NCBI GenBank assembly: GCA_051414845.1
Contig: CP183313.1
Location: forward strand, 62,001 to 126,000
Length of the DNA stretch: 64,000 nt
Direction of reading: 5' to 3'
Source of the DNA: Simonsiella sp051414845
GTDB lineage: Bacteria > Pseudomonadota > Gammaproteobacteria > Burkholderiales > Neisseriaceae
Part shown: positions 25,348-33,802 of the stretch, piece by piece
How the letters are laid out: each line of letters starts with the position of its first letter
Position numbering within the stretch: the first letter of the stretch is position 1
Made by a program: the position numbers and the translations under genes
Notes under the pieces: generated by a model
Databases searched by the model: none
What the model saw: only the letters and a program-made list of their open reading frames with translations
Told to the model about the DNA's origin: nothing

Positions 25348-26643
25348 TTACTGTCGCTTGCTAATCCTACGATAACGCGCCAGCAGTCGGCTGGTGAGAC
25401 TGGTGCGCGTGTTGATGATTTCTTGCGCAGTGTCGTCTTTCATCAGGTCGGCTAGGCTGGTGTCTAGCGTTTTCAGGCAGGGTTGTAGCAGTTTGTGCAA
25501 GGGGCTGTTGATGGGTGGGTCGCCGTCGTCGTTGGGGTTGTAGACGAATTGGGTGAACAGGGTGGATAGGCGGATGTGTTCGGGCGTGGTTTTGAGTAAC
25601 CAGCCTTGTTTGCCGTATTCTATGTAGTCGCGTTCGGCGAGAGCTTCTAATAGGTTGCCCAGTTGGTCGTAGCCCATGGGTAAATGCTGCCTGAAACTGC
25701 GTTCGCGCATAGTTTTGCCTTGTGCTTGCGCGTCGGCTAAAAGCAGAAGTAAGGCGACGATGTCGTCGTATTCAATTTGGGTGCGGTTGGCGCGTTTGTA
25801 GGCTTCGCCGCGCCAGTAGGATAGGCTGGATGTGAACACGGCTCCGCTCAAAACTATCATCCATAGGATTTGTAGCCATACGAGAAACACGGGTATGGCG
25901 GCGAATGCACCGTAGATAAGTTCGTAGCTGTTGAAGTTTTTGATGTATAAACCGAATCCAGCTTTGGCGAGTTCAATCAATAAGCCAGTGATGAAACCGC
26001 CTACAAGCGCGTGTTTCATGGAGACGTAGCGGTTGGGGACGAAACGGAAGATGCCGCAAAATAAGATGGTATTGAAGATAACTTGCCCGATGAATTTCAG
26101 GCTGCCTGCAAAGTAGGGCAACTGATTGAGCATTTCTAGGCGCATGAAGTAGGCGGACACAGTTATGCTTAATCCGACAACGAGTGGACCGATGGTCAGC
26201 AACACCCAATACATCGGCAAGCGCACCCACAATGAACGCTGGCGGCGTACTTGCCAAATGCGGTTGAAGGTTTCGTCTATGGTTTGTACCAGCATCATGG
26301 ACGTGACGACCATCATGATGATACCGATGGACGTAAGTTTGCCTGCGTGGTCTTTGAAATCGTTGAGGTATTCGGCGATGGTAGATGCGCCGCTGGGGAC
26401 GATGGTGGAGCGCACGAAATTCATGAACGCGTCGGATAAGTCGCCAAACATGGGAAAGGCGGTGATGATGACGAGCATAACCGTGAGCAAGGGCACGAGC
26501 GCGAGCAGCGTGGTGTAGGTTAGGCTGCCTGCAATTTGCGGTATGCCGTTGTCTAAAAAGCGTTGCACAACAAAACGGGCAAAGCCGATATAGGGACTTT
26601 GCCAGATGTGGATAAGTTTTTGTTTTATTTGGGCTATGTTCAT
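25348..26643 (-). CDS. YihY/virulence factor BrkB family membrane protein
   Basis: A 431-residue inner-membrane protein. About six hydrophobic spans fill residues 30-265 with family phrases IAGSLTYTTLLALVPLLTV near residue 37, a segment reading MVVTSMMLVQTIDETFNRIW, and RANRTQIEYDD just after the membrane domain. The 160-residue C-terminal extension looks like a winged-helix-like domain (LLLLADAQAQGKTMRERSFR). This family (UPF0761, formerly called ribonuclease BN by mistake) has no proven function. Its ATG overlaps the cysB-like stop as TAATG, so translation is coupled to the regulator gene. Confidence 0.88.
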   Translation of the reverse strand: MNIAQIKQKLIHIWQSPYIGFARFVVQRFLDNGIPQIAGSLTYTTLLALVPLLTVMLVIITAFPMFGDLSDAFMNFVRSTIVPSGASTIAEYLNDFKDHAGKLTSIGIIMMVVTSMMLVQTIDETFNRIWQVRRQRSLWVRLPMYWVLLTIGPLVVGLSITVSAYFMRLEMLNQLPYFAGSLKFIGQVIFNTILFCGIFRFVPNRYVSMKHALVGGFITGLLIELAKAGFGLYIKNFNSYELIYGAFAAIPVFLVWLQILWMIVLSGAVFTSSLSYWRGEAYKRANRTQIEYDDIVALLLLLADAQAQGKTMRERSFRQHLPMGYDQLGNLLEALAERDYIEYGKQGWLLKTTPEHIRLSTLFTQFVYNPNDDGDPPINSPLHKLLQPCLKTLDTSLADLMKDDTAQEIINTRTSLTSRLLARYRRISKRQ

Positions 26644-27590
26644 TAGATGGAAAAATCCTCAATACTGGGCGCGTAGAGCAGTTGGTTCACGCGGTCTTTG
26701 TTGAGTGATGGGCACAGATGTTCAATGAAATCATAAGTATAGCTGCGAATTAAGGTGTCGGAACGCAAAATGGCGTGGTAAAACGCGTTGTCAAACAAAT
26801 GACCGACATCAATCGCTACTAAGTCCGTGTCGCACGTTTCGTCAAAGGCAATCGCGTCAATCAAGGCAACGCCTAAACCCAAGCGCACATACGTTTTTAA
26901 CACTTCATTATCGGCTGCCTGAAAAGCCACACGATAATGGCTCAAACGCGCACGATTAAACGCGCGCAAAGCAGCTGAGGCTGCCTGAAAAGCAAATTCG
27001 TTGCTCAATAAAGGATAAGCGGCAATGTCGGCAAGCGATAAGTGGGCGTGTTGCAATAAGGCGTGTTCACGCGGCACAATCAGCGCGTAATGCCATTGTC
27101 CGCAAGGCAAGCGGCGCAAATCGCTCATGTTGTCATCCACGTCCTCGCCAAACGCCAAATCCGCTTCGCCGTTGAACACCATTTGCGCAATTTCTTCGGG
27201 CGTGCCTTGCTTCAAATTTAAGCGCACTTCGGGATAAGTGCGCAAAAAATGGGCAACAGTTTCAGGCAGCCGATAACGCATTTGCGTGTGCGTCGCGGCA
27301 ATGGTCAGCACGCCGCTTTGAGAATCGGTAAACTCACCGCTGATGTTTTTGATGTTTTGCACTTCACGCAATACTTGGCTCGCCGTCTCCAAAATCGCTT
27401 GCCCAGGCTGCGTGACCGCCACAATGCGTTTGCCGCTGCGAATAAAAATCTGCGTCCCCAGCTCCTCTTCCAGCAAACGAATTTGCTTGGAAACGCCAGG
27501 TTGCGAGGTAAACAAAGCCTCCGCCGCTTCGGATACGTTTAAATTATGGCGAAAAACTTCTACCGCATAACGCAATTGTTGTAGTTTCAT
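26643..27590 (-). CDS. cysB: CysB-like LysR-type regulator
   Basis: A 315-residue LysR-family transcription factor. The N-terminal winged helix-turn-helix (MKLQQLRYAVEVFRHNLNVSEAAEALFTSQPGVSKQIR start, residues 1-60) and the effector domain (from about residue 90) closely follow CysB/Cbl, which activate sulfur assimilation in response to N-acetylserine; THTQMRYRLPETVAHFL and the GEADLAFGED stretch are typical. cysK elsewhere in the window is a plausible target. The ATG at 27590 is chosen because it begins the DNA-binding domain; upstream in-frame codons form a hydrophobic stretch unlike the family. Co-transcribed with the yihY-like gene. Confidence 0.85.
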   Translation of the reverse strand: MKLQQLRYAVEVFRHNLNVSEAAEALFTSQPGVSKQIRLLEEELGTQIFIRSGKRIVAVTQPGQAILETASQVLREVQNIKNISGEFTDSQSGVLTIAATHTQMRYRLPETVAHFLRTYPEVRLNLKQGTPEEIAQMVFNGEADLAFGEDVDDNMSDLRRLPCGQWHYALIVPREHALLQHAHLSLADIAAYPLLSNEFAFQAASAALRAFNRARLSHYRVAFQAADNEVLKTYVRLGLGVALIDAIAFDETCDTDLVAIDVGHLFDNAFYHAILRSDTLIRSYTYDFIEHLCPSLNKDRVNQLLYAPSIEDFSI

Positions 27591-27795
27591 TGTTGTTGTC
27601 CACTGAATTAAGCGTGAAAATGTAGCACATAGAAATTGATAAAGCAAAAACAGGCTGCCTGAAATGAATACTGTTGCATTTGTACAACGAAAATAAGCAA
27701 TAATTACCTGAATTAAAGTAAAATATATGACAAAAAACAGAAGTTTGCGTAGCATTTTTTCTGTATTTGGCTTCTGCAAAAATCCATATTTAAGA

Positions 27796-27825
27796 TTGAC
27801 AGAGTAGGTACTACTTCATTATAGT
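27796..27825 (+). promoter_or_regulatory. Predicted sigma-70 promoter of rmpM
   Basis: TTGACA at 27796 and TATAGT at 27820, 18 bases apart, precede rmpM by about 110 bases, leaving an untranslated leader of roughly 100 bases. The rest of the 27591-27935 gap contains only an uptake sequence. Confidence 0.7.
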
Positions 27826-27935
27826 AGATTACTGTTAGTTAGGTTTGCACCTACGCTCAAATCAGCAGCCTAATCCTCGCATAGTAAATAGTTTCACTAT
27901 TTACTACAAAACATTTCTTGATAAGGGAATTTATA

Positions 27936-28604
27936 ATGACTAAACAAATGAAAGTAAGCGCACTGATTGCTGCTTTGTTGGCTTCTACTGGTGCCATGGC
28001 TCATGAAAAACCTGGTTACACTATCAGCCAAGAATCTCGTGAAGTTGTACGTAACAACTACGGTGAGTGCTGGGAAAACACTTTCTTGGACAAAGATACA
28101 AACGGCTTGGTAGAGTGTGGCGATAAAGTTGCTGCCCAACCGCAAATGGAAACTGTACCTGTTGAATCTACTGAAAGCTTGCGTTCAGAATTCTTGTTCG
28201 GTTTTGATAAAGATGTATTGCGCCCAGAAGCAATCACTACCCTGAACCAATTGGCAGCTCGCTTGTCTGACAGCACTGTGCAATCTGCACGTGTTGAAGG
28301 TCATACTGACTTTATGGGTACTGAGCAATACAACCAAGCGTTGTCTGAGCGTCGTGCTAACGTGGTAGCTAACTACTTGGTAAGCCAAGGTGTTCCAGCA
28401 GCTAAAATTTCTGCAGTTGGTTTGGGTGAATCTCAAGCGCGTATGACTGAACAATGTCAAGCTGAAGTAGCTAAATTGGGCAAAAAAGTATCTAAAGCTA
28501 AAAAACGCGCTGCTTTGATTGCTTGTATCGAGCCTGATCGTCGTGTAGATGTTCGTGTTACTACTATGGTAACCCGTGAAGTTCAACAACCTGTTACTCA
28601 ATAA
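27936..28604 (+). CDS. rmpM: RmpM/class 4 outer-membrane protein, OmpA-like
   Basis: A 222-residue periplasmic protein with cleaved signal peptide (MTKQMKVSALIAALLASTGAMA), a short N-terminal segment with two cysteines (GECWENTF, VECGDK) and a C-terminal OmpA-like peptidoglycan-binding domain (about 75-210; LFGFDKDVLRPEAITTLNQL, VEGHTDFMGTEQYNQALSERRA, and the final PDRRVDVRV). In Neisseria RmpM stabilises porin and TonB-receptor complexes and ties them to the cell wall. The insert before PDRRVDV, with two Cys, is also seen in neisserial RmpM. ATG has AAGGGAA upstream. Codon choice and promoter suggest high expression. Confidence 0.93.
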   Translation: MTKQMKVSALIAALLASTGAMAHEKPGYTISQESREVVRNNYGECWENTFLDKDTNGLVECGDKVAAQPQMETVPVESTESLRSEFLFGFDKDVLRPEAITTLNQLAARLSDSTVQSARVEGHTDFMGTEQYNQALSERRANVVANYLVSQGVPAAKISAVGLGESQARMTEQCQAEVAKLGKKVSKAKKRAALIACIEPDRRVDVRVTTMVTREVQQPVTQ

Positions 28605-28645
28605 TTAATAGTAGATTAAATTCTATTATTTCAATAGGTTGAAAC

Positions 28646-28674
28646 AAGCCGGATTCTAATGAATTCGGCTTTAT
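28646..28674 (+). terminator. Terminator of rmpM
   Basis: AAGCCGGATTC and GAATTCGGCTTT pair around a 4-base loop, followed by ATTCTTTCTTTT. Confidence 0.8.
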
Positions 28675-28773
28675 TCTTTCTTTTGCTTTACAGAGTCTTT
28701 CAGGCTGCCTGAAAACTTGACAAAATGATGATAATTGATAAAAATTGCTTTTTAAAAGATGAGATGACAAAAC

Positions 28774-29031
28774 ATGGCGCATATTAAAATGTACACAGGC
28801 GCGTTTTGTCCCTACTGCAGCATGGCAAAGCAATTTCTTGCTCAGTTGGGGCATGTAGAAATTGAAGAAATTCGAGTGGATGGAAATGCGGAGCTCTTTA
28901 CTCAAATGCAGCAACTGAGTGGCCAGCGTAGTATTCCGCAAATTTTCATTGATGATAAACATATAGGTGGTTTTACTGATTTACGAGCTCTTCATCAAAA
29001 GGGTGAGTTAGAACCACTATTGAATGCATAA
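28774..29031 (+). CDS. grxC: Glutaredoxin 3 (GrxC)
   Basis: An 85-residue glutathione-dependent oxidoreductase. The dithiol active site FCPYCSMAKQFL is at residues 12-23, followed by the RSIPQIFIDDKHIGG segment (cis-Pro and glutathione-binding) around 50-66. Length and layout match GrxC. It is the first gene of a likely run with secB 46 bases downstream, as in other Gammaproteobacteria and Betaproteobacteria. Its substrate glutathione is made through GshA at 10.9 kb. Confidence 0.95.
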   Translation: MAHIKMYTGAFCPYCSMAKQFLAQLGHVEIEEIRVDGNAELFTQMQQLSGQRSIPQIFIDDKHIGGFTDLRALHQKGELEPLLNA

Positions 29032-29077
29032 TTAACTAACCGCTGCTTTCAGGCAGCCTTTATACAGAAAGAAAATC

Positions 29078-29533
29078 ATGAGCGAACAACAAGCTGTGCA
29101 ACAAGAACAACAACCTATTTTTAGTGTAGAAAAAATCTATTTAAAAGATTTGTCATTAGAAGTGCCGCATGCACCTAAGATTTTTTTAGAGCAAGAAACA
29201 CCTGAAGTGGATATGCGTATTAGCACAGAAAGCGGACAGATTGAAGATGATTTCTACGAGTGTACTGTAACGGTAACTGTGACGGCAAAACTCAGCGATG
29301 GTCGAGTTGTCTTTTTGAATGAGGCATCGCAAGCAGGTATTTTCCGTATTGAAGGTGTTGCCGAGGAAGATGTGAAACTATTATTGGGTGTAGCGTGTCC
29401 TAATATTTTATTCCCTTATGCGCGAGAAGTCGTATCAAGTGCAATCACTCGTGCTGGGTTCCCTCCAGTTATCTTGGCTCCAATCAATTTTGAAGCCATG
29501 TATAACCAAGCTAATGAACAAGTAGCGCAATAA
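29078..29533 (+). CDS. secB: Protein-export chaperone SecB
   Basis: Cytosolic tetrameric chaperone, 151 residues, that keeps preproteins unfolded and delivers them to SecA. Recognisable segments are FSVEKIYLKDLSLEVPHAP at the N-terminus, VTVTVTAKLSDGRVVFL, the ILFPYAREVVSSAITRAGFPP helix and the APINFEAMYNQ C-terminus. It follows grxC closely on the same strand and is closed by a strong terminator, so grxC-secB is probably a unit. Confidence 0.96.
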   Translation: MSEQQAVQQEQQPIFSVEKIYLKDLSLEVPHAPKIFLEQETPEVDMRISTESGQIEDDFYECTVTVTVTAKLSDGRVVFLNEASQAGIFRIEGVAEEDVKLLLGVACPNILFPYAREVVSSAITRAGFPPVILAPINFEAMYNQANEQVAQ

Positions 29534-29544
29534 GCGATTATATT

Positions 29545-29588
29545 AAAAATCCGTTTTACGTTTCAGCAAAACGTAAAACGGATTTTTA
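29545..29588 (+). terminator. Terminator of secB
   Basis: AAAAATCCGTTTTACGTTT and AAACGTAAAACGGATTTTT are perfect complements with a tiny loop and flanking A and T runs. Confidence 0.92.
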
Positions 29589-29635
29589 ATTGTAAAAGAG
29601 ATTTTCAGGCTGCCTGAAAAGAAGAAGTCATCATT

Positions 29636-30301
29636 ATGTCACTCAATATAAACTCCGCTCTTCCCGAAGTCAGTAGTATTATTTATACCTTAGATTTTAT
29701 TGGTGTTATTGCCTGTACAGTTGCTGCTACTGTCCTTGCTAAACGGCTTAAATTCGATTTATTTGGTGCGCTGCTGATTTCTTTTATTGGTAGTGTTGGC
29801 GGCGGCACATTGCGTGATTTATTGTTAAATCGTCATCCCATATTCTGGTTGCATGATTTAAATTACATTTATGTCATTACCATTGTTTCTATACTGGTTC
29901 AAATTTTCTATCATTATGTGGAAAAACTCGACCGGGCTATGCGTTGGTTTGATGCAATGGGGCTTGCGGCGTTCACTGTAATAGGTATAGAAGCCGCATT
30001 AAGCTTCAATATGGCGGCTCCTATTGTGATTATTATGGGGGCGTTTACAGCTATTATTGGAGGTATTTTACGTGACATCGTCTGTCGTCAAATTCCACTT
30101 GTCCTGCAGAAAGAGATTTACATTACGGCCTCAGTAATAGGGAGTGCTTACTATCTTGCTTTACTCCATACCACATTGAGTCCATGGGTACGCAGTATTA
30201 CCACCATAATACTCATTTTCACCATTAGAATGCTGGCCATTTATCGTAATTGGAATTTACCTGATATTACACTATCCACGAAAGAACGCCAAAAAAGTTA
30301 A
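29636..30301 (+). CDS. TRIC/UPF0126 family membrane protein
   Basis: A 221-residue inner-membrane protein made of two repeated three-span units, the layout of bacterial trimeric intracellular cation channels (UPF0126, YadS/YicG). The hallmark glycine-rich helices GSVGGGTLRDLL (about residues 52-63) and GAFTAIIGGILRDIVCRQIPL (about 138-158) occur once per repeat. Members are thought to pass K+ or, in some cases, glycine-related solutes; the role here is inferred by family only. It is preceded by an uptake sequence and no terminator is obvious after it. Confidence 0.88.
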   Translation: MSLNINSALPEVSSIIYTLDFIGVIACTVAATVLAKRLKFDLFGALLISFIGSVGGGTLRDLLLNRHPIFWLHDLNYIYVITIVSILVQIFYHYVEKLDRAMRWFDAMGLAAFTVIGIEAALSFNMAAPIVIIMGAFTAIIGGILRDIVCRQIPLVLQKEIYITASVIGSAYYLALLHTTLSPWVRSITTIILIFTIRMLAIYRNWNLPDITLSTKERQKS

Positions 30302-30476
30302 GGCAGCCTGAAAAGTTGAGTAACAAATATACTCATACTAAATAAACCAATTTTTGGGCGCGAAAATAATTACGCAAAAACAAAAAAGCAGCAAAATGCA
30401 AAAAAATAGCATATTCACTTGATTTCAAAACAACAATTAGCGATAATCCACCCCTATTCAAAACAGAGGTAAAACC

Positions 30477-30779
30477 ATGACATTAACCAAAGCAGAATTA
30501 GCCGACATTTTGGTCGAAAAAGTCAGCACCATTAGCAAAAACGATGCTAAAGAAATCGTAGAACTTTTTTTTGAAGAAGTACGTATGACATTAGAGCGTG
30601 GTGAGGAAATCAAGATTTCAGGCTTCGGCAATTTCCAATTGCGTGATAAACCACAACGCCCAGGTCGTAATCCTAAAACTGGTGAAGAAGTACCTATTAG
30701 TGCGCGACGTGTTGTAACTTTCCACGCCAGCCAAAAACTCAAAGGCATGGTAGATCATTACTATGATAAACAACGCTAA
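30477..30779 (+). CDS. ihfA: Integration host factor subunit alpha
   Basis: A 100-residue nucleoid protein that bends DNA as a heterodimer with IhfB. The DNABII fold is complete: TLTKAELADILVEKV at the start, VRMTLERGEEIKISGFGNFQLRDK, and the arm GRNPKTGEEVPISARRVVTFH with the intercalating Pro. The start has GAGGT 6 bases upstream. It overlaps the next gene by 17 bases. In many Proteobacteria ihfA lies after pheT; here it has its own upstream region. Confidence 0.96.
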   Translation: MTLTKAELADILVEKVSTISKNDAKEIVELFFEEVRMTLERGEEIKISGFGNFQLRDKPQRPGRNPKTGEEVPISARRVVTFHASQKLKGMVDHYYDKQR

Positions 30780-31086
30780 TTTACCAGTCATTCCTGCTAA
30801 GCGCTACTTCAGCCTAGATGAAGCAGCGGTTTTAGCGCAACTTGATATTGGACAAATTCAGCAATGGCAGCAGCAAGAAGGCGTTGTATTAGGTAAAGGA
30901 ACGCAAGTCCTTACTCGTAACGATGTCATCAAGCTACGTCAAATGCGGCACAGTATTAGCGACTACTTTGCACGCAATGCCTTAGATGAGCAAGGCAATC
31001 CTGTGATTAGTGCAATTGAAATGCGAGCAAAGCTAGAGACTATGCTGCTAAAAATAGACAATATTCTTGCGGTAAAAGCAGAATAG
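30763..31086 (+). CDS. MerR-like small regulator downstream of ihfA
   Basis: A 107-residue protein whose N-terminal half (AKRYFSLDEAAVLAQLDIGQIQQWQQQ) resembles a MerR-type helix-turn-helix, followed by a helical tail. A small MerR-like gene directly after ihfA is a common arrangement in Betaproteobacteria. The ATG at 30763 lies inside the ihfA coding region, so it is translated in another frame across a 17-base overlap. No metal or ligand-binding motif is visible and its targets are unknown. Confidence 0.8.
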   Translation: MINNANLPVIPAKRYFSLDEAAVLAQLDIGQIQQWQQQEGVVLGKGTQVLTRNDVIKLRQMRHSISDYFARNALDEQGNPVISAIEMRAKLETMLLKIDNILAVKAE

Positions 31087-31111
31087 CCCTATAATCTCGC
31101 ACTTTCTTTGT

Positions 31112-31188
31112 CGGAGTGTGGCGCAGCCTGGTAGCGCACTTGCATGGGGTGCAAGGGGTCGAAGGTTCGAATCCTTTCACTCCGACCA
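31112..31188 (+). tRNA. tRNA-Pro (GGG)
   Basis: A 77-base cloverleaf with acceptor stem CGGAGTG/CACTCCG, anticodon loop ATGGGGT (anticodon GGG), GGTTCGAATC T arm and encoded ACCA. Confidence 0.96.
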
Positions 31189-31196
31189 AAAAATTC

Positions 31197-31233
31197 AAGG
31201 ACTTATCATTCGTGAAATGATAAGTCCTTTTTC
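31197..31233 (+). terminator. Terminator of tRNA-Pro
   Basis: AAGGACTTATCATT and AATGATAAGTCCTTTTT pair around a short loop directly after the tRNA. Confidence 0.9.
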
Positions 31234-31260
31234 TTGGATGAAAATATATTTCATCAGGCT

Positions 31261-31446
31261 GAGACCTTTGCAAAACCTTTTCAGGCTGCCTGAAACTAGC
31301 AACCTTGTCATTCCCGCGCAGACGGGAATCCATCCTTCATATTCACAACCATTTTATAAAAAATAGAAACTAAAAATCAAAGTTGGATTCCCGCCTGTGC
31401 GGGAATGACGGTAAATTTGAAGTTTTCGGGGGGGCAAAGGTTTTAG
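31261..31446. mobile_element. dRS3/NIME-like element in IS-end-like borders (copy 2)
   Basis: dRS3 repeats ATTCCC-N8-GGGAAT at 31310-31329 and 31387-31406 enclose an AT-rich spacer with AGAAACTAAAAATCAAAG, matching copy 1 at 8041-8140. The outer border GAGACCTTTGCAAAA (31261) resembles the terminal repeat of neisserial IS5-family elements as I recall it, and GCAAAGGTTTT at 31435 could be its degenerate partner. An uptake sequence lies inside. This fills the gap before dxs. Confidence 0.6.
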
Positions 31447-31459
31447 GTTGTCAGAAGAT

Positions 31460-33373
31460 TTAAGTAGAGATTTTTTGTTGCCAATCATTAATTTGGATTA
31501 ATAATTTATCGCTAGATAAACCTAAATTATCCAAAATCTTCGCGCTGTCGCCGTGTTCGGTAACCAAATCGGGAATGGCACACAATAAAATCGGTTTCAG
31601 GCAGCCGCGTTGTGCCAATACTTCCAACACCGCGCTGCCTGCGCCGCCTGCTGCCGCGTTTTCTTCTATGCAAACCAAATAATCGTGCGATTGCGCTAAT
31701 TCTATAATTAAATCAATATCCAATGGTTTGACAAAACGCATATCGGCTACGGTGGCGTTCAGCGTTTCGGCAACGGTTAAGCCAGCCTGAACCATGCTGC
31801 CAAACGCGATAATGGCGATGCTTTCGCCGTGTCTGCGAATCACGCCTTTGCCAACAGGAACGGTATTGAGGCTGTCTGAAACTTCTGCACCGCACCCTGT
31901 ACCGCGTGGATAACGCACGGCGGTTGGCTGGTCAAGCTGGTAACACGTTGTTAATAAAAGGCGGCATTCGTTTTCATCGCTTGGCGCGGCGATGACCATA
32001 TTGGGTACGCAGCGCAAAAAGCTCAAATCATACGTGCCTGCGTGGGTTGGGCCATCTGCGCCGACAATGCCAGCGCGGTCAATGGCGAACAATACAGGCA
32101 AGTTTTGCAACGCGACATCGTGCAATAATTGGTCATAGCCGCGTTGCAAGAAAGTGGAATAAATGGCGACCACGGGCTTTGCGCCTTGACATGCTAACCC
32201 TGCGGCAAAGGTAATCGCGTGCTGCTCGGCGATACCAACATCAAAATAACGCGTTGGGAATTGCTGTTCAAATTCTACTAAGCCGCTGCCTTCGCGCATG
32301 GCAGGCGTAATCGCGACGAGGCGTTTATCGGCGGTGGCTTGGTCGCACAGCCATTGCCCGAAAATTTGCGTGTAGGTTGGTTTGGGTTGTGGCATTTCCT
32401 GTTTCAGGCTGCCTGAAACAGGTTCTTCCGACGGCGCAACTGGGGCTTTGCCAATCGCGTGGTATTTCACAGGGTCGTTTTCAGCCAGCTTGTAGCCCTG
32501 TCCTTTTTTGGTGATGATGTGCAACAATTGAGGGCCTTTGCGTTGGCGCAATTCTTTCAATATTTCAACGAGTTGCTCTACATTATGCCCGTCCACCGCG
32601 CCTGTGTATTCAAAACCGAAATTTTCAAACAGCGACAGCGATTGTTTGATGTGTTCACTTTCGTTGGCAAACGCTTTAATCGTATGTTCGGCTTTTTCGG
32701 CGATTTCTTTCACAGGTATGGGCAATTTGTCCAACACTTTATTGGAATGTTGTTTCAATTCATGCAGTAAGCCACCAAAATCGCGCATGACATTACGCGC
32801 TAGATATTTCGGCAACGCGCCTACATTGGGCGAAATAGACATTTCGTTGTCGTTCAAAATCACGAGTAAATCCACGTCCATATCGCCCGCGCAATTTAAG
32901 GCCTCAAATGCTTGCCCTGCCGTCATCGCGCCATCGCCGATAATCGCCACGCTTCGCGCACTGCTGCCGACCAGCTTATCCGCCACCGCCATGCCCAACG
33001 CCGCGCCAATGGATGTAGAAGAGTGACCCACGCCAAAATCATCGTATTGGCTTTCGTTGCGTTTTGGAAAACCCGCCAAACCGCCATATTGGCGAATGCT
33101 GCCCATGCGCTCTTTGCGCCCTGTTAGGATTTTGTGTGGATAGGATTGGTGTCCCACGTCCCAAACCAAGTGGTCTTCGGGCGTGTTGTACACATAATGC
33201 AGCGCAATTGTCAGCTCAATCACGCCCAAATTGCTGGCGAAATGTCCGCCTGTTTTGCCAACGCTGTCCAGCAAAAACGCGCGCAATTCGTCCGCTAATT
33301 GCGGCAATTGCGACGGCGCGAGTTGGCGTAGGTTTTCAGGGAGTTGGACGGTATCAAGCAAGGGCGTGTTCAT
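31460..33373 (-). CDS. dxs: 1-deoxy-D-xylulose-5-phosphate synthase
   Basis: Thiamine-diphosphate enzyme, 637 residues, joining pyruvate and glyceraldehyde 3-phosphate; its product feeds isoprenoid, thiamine and pyridoxal phosphate synthesis. The first domain has GHFASNLGVIELTIALHYV, WDVGHQSYPHKILTGR, GHSSTSIGAALGMA and the ThDP motif GDGAMTAGQAFEALNCAGD (about 150-168) with NDNEMSISPNVGA. The transketolase central domain has RYFDVGIAEQHAITFAAG with the catalytic Glu, and the C-terminal domain follows. Translated uptake sequence around residue 320 (PVSGSLKQEMPQP) falls in the linker between domains. No clear ribosome-binding site. Confidence 0.97.
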   Translation of the reverse strand: MNTPLLDTVQLPENLRQLAPSQLPQLADELRAFLLDSVGKTGGHFASNLGVIELTIALHYVYNTPEDHLVWDVGHQSYPHKILTGRKERMGSIRQYGGLAGFPKRNESQYDDFGVGHSSTSIGAALGMAVADKLVGSSARSVAIIGDGAMTAGQAFEALNCAGDMDVDLLVILNDNEMSISPNVGALPKYLARNVMRDFGGLLHELKQHSNKVLDKLPIPVKEIAEKAEHTIKAFANESEHIKQSLSLFENFGFEYTGAVDGHNVEQLVEILKELRQRKGPQLLHIITKKGQGYKLAENDPVKYHAIGKAPVAPSEEPVSGSLKQEMPQPKPTYTQIFGQWLCDQATADKRLVAITPAMREGSGLVEFEQQFPTRYFDVGIAEQHAITFAAGLACQGAKPVVAIYSTFLQRGYDQLLHDVALQNLPVLFAIDRAGIVGADGPTHAGTYDLSFLRCVPNMVIAAPSDENECRLLLTTCYQLDQPTAVRYPRGTGCGAEVSDSLNTVPVGKGVIRRHGESIAIIAFGSMVQAGLTVAETLNATVADMRFVKPLDIDLIIELAQSHDYLVCIEENAAAGGAGSAVLEVLAQRGCLKPILLCAIPDLVTEHGDSAKILDNLGLSSDKLLIQINDWQQKIST

Positions 33374-33738
33374 GATTTTTGGTTTTTGGGACTAAAAAAG
33401 ACGTTGGATTATAGCGTTTTCGCTGGGGTGTGAATAGTTTTGCGACTAGGCTTTGGATATTTTGGCTTGGGGAAAGGTTTTCAGGCAGCCTGAAAAATGA
33501 ATAAAAAAAGCGCATATCGGGAAGATACGCGCCAAAGTCTACAAAGGAGAAATAGAGGAGAAATATCCAACCGTTTGCGCGATTGAATGAGGCGAATTAT
33601 GTATTTTTATTTCATGCTTGTCAAATGAGTAAGTCTTTATTTTTTGTAAAAATAGGTTGGTAAAGTTTAACTTTTGCTGAAAATAGGGTGGGTTTTCTGA
33701 AACTTTGTTTCAATCTGGCGTTTTGGTGTTACGGTGCT
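33374..33738. other. Intergenic region between dxs and recA
   Basis: Divergent promoter region. It contains one uptake sequence (33479-33495), a weak hairpin (GCGCATATCGGGAAGATACGCGC near 33510 is imperfect) and otherwise AT-rich DNA. No gene and no LexA-type operator is seen. Confidence 0.4.
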
Positions 33739-33766
33739 TTGCGTGTGGCAGAGTCTATGCGATAAT
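33739..33766 (+). promoter_or_regulatory. Predicted recA promoter
   Basis: TTGCGT at 33739 and GATAAT at 33761, 16 bases apart, lie about 40 bases before the recA start. No SOS box of the enterobacterial type (CTG-N10-CAG) overlaps it. Confidence 0.45.
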
Positions 33767-33802
33767 GCGTGCTGTTTATATTTCTTTATTTTTGAGAACA
33801 AC

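Noticed and set aside
31118..31366. Plus-strand frame MAQPGSALAWGARGRRFESFHS across the tRNA-Pro gene
   Set aside because: It is the well-known spurious translation of a tRNA gene and its flank.
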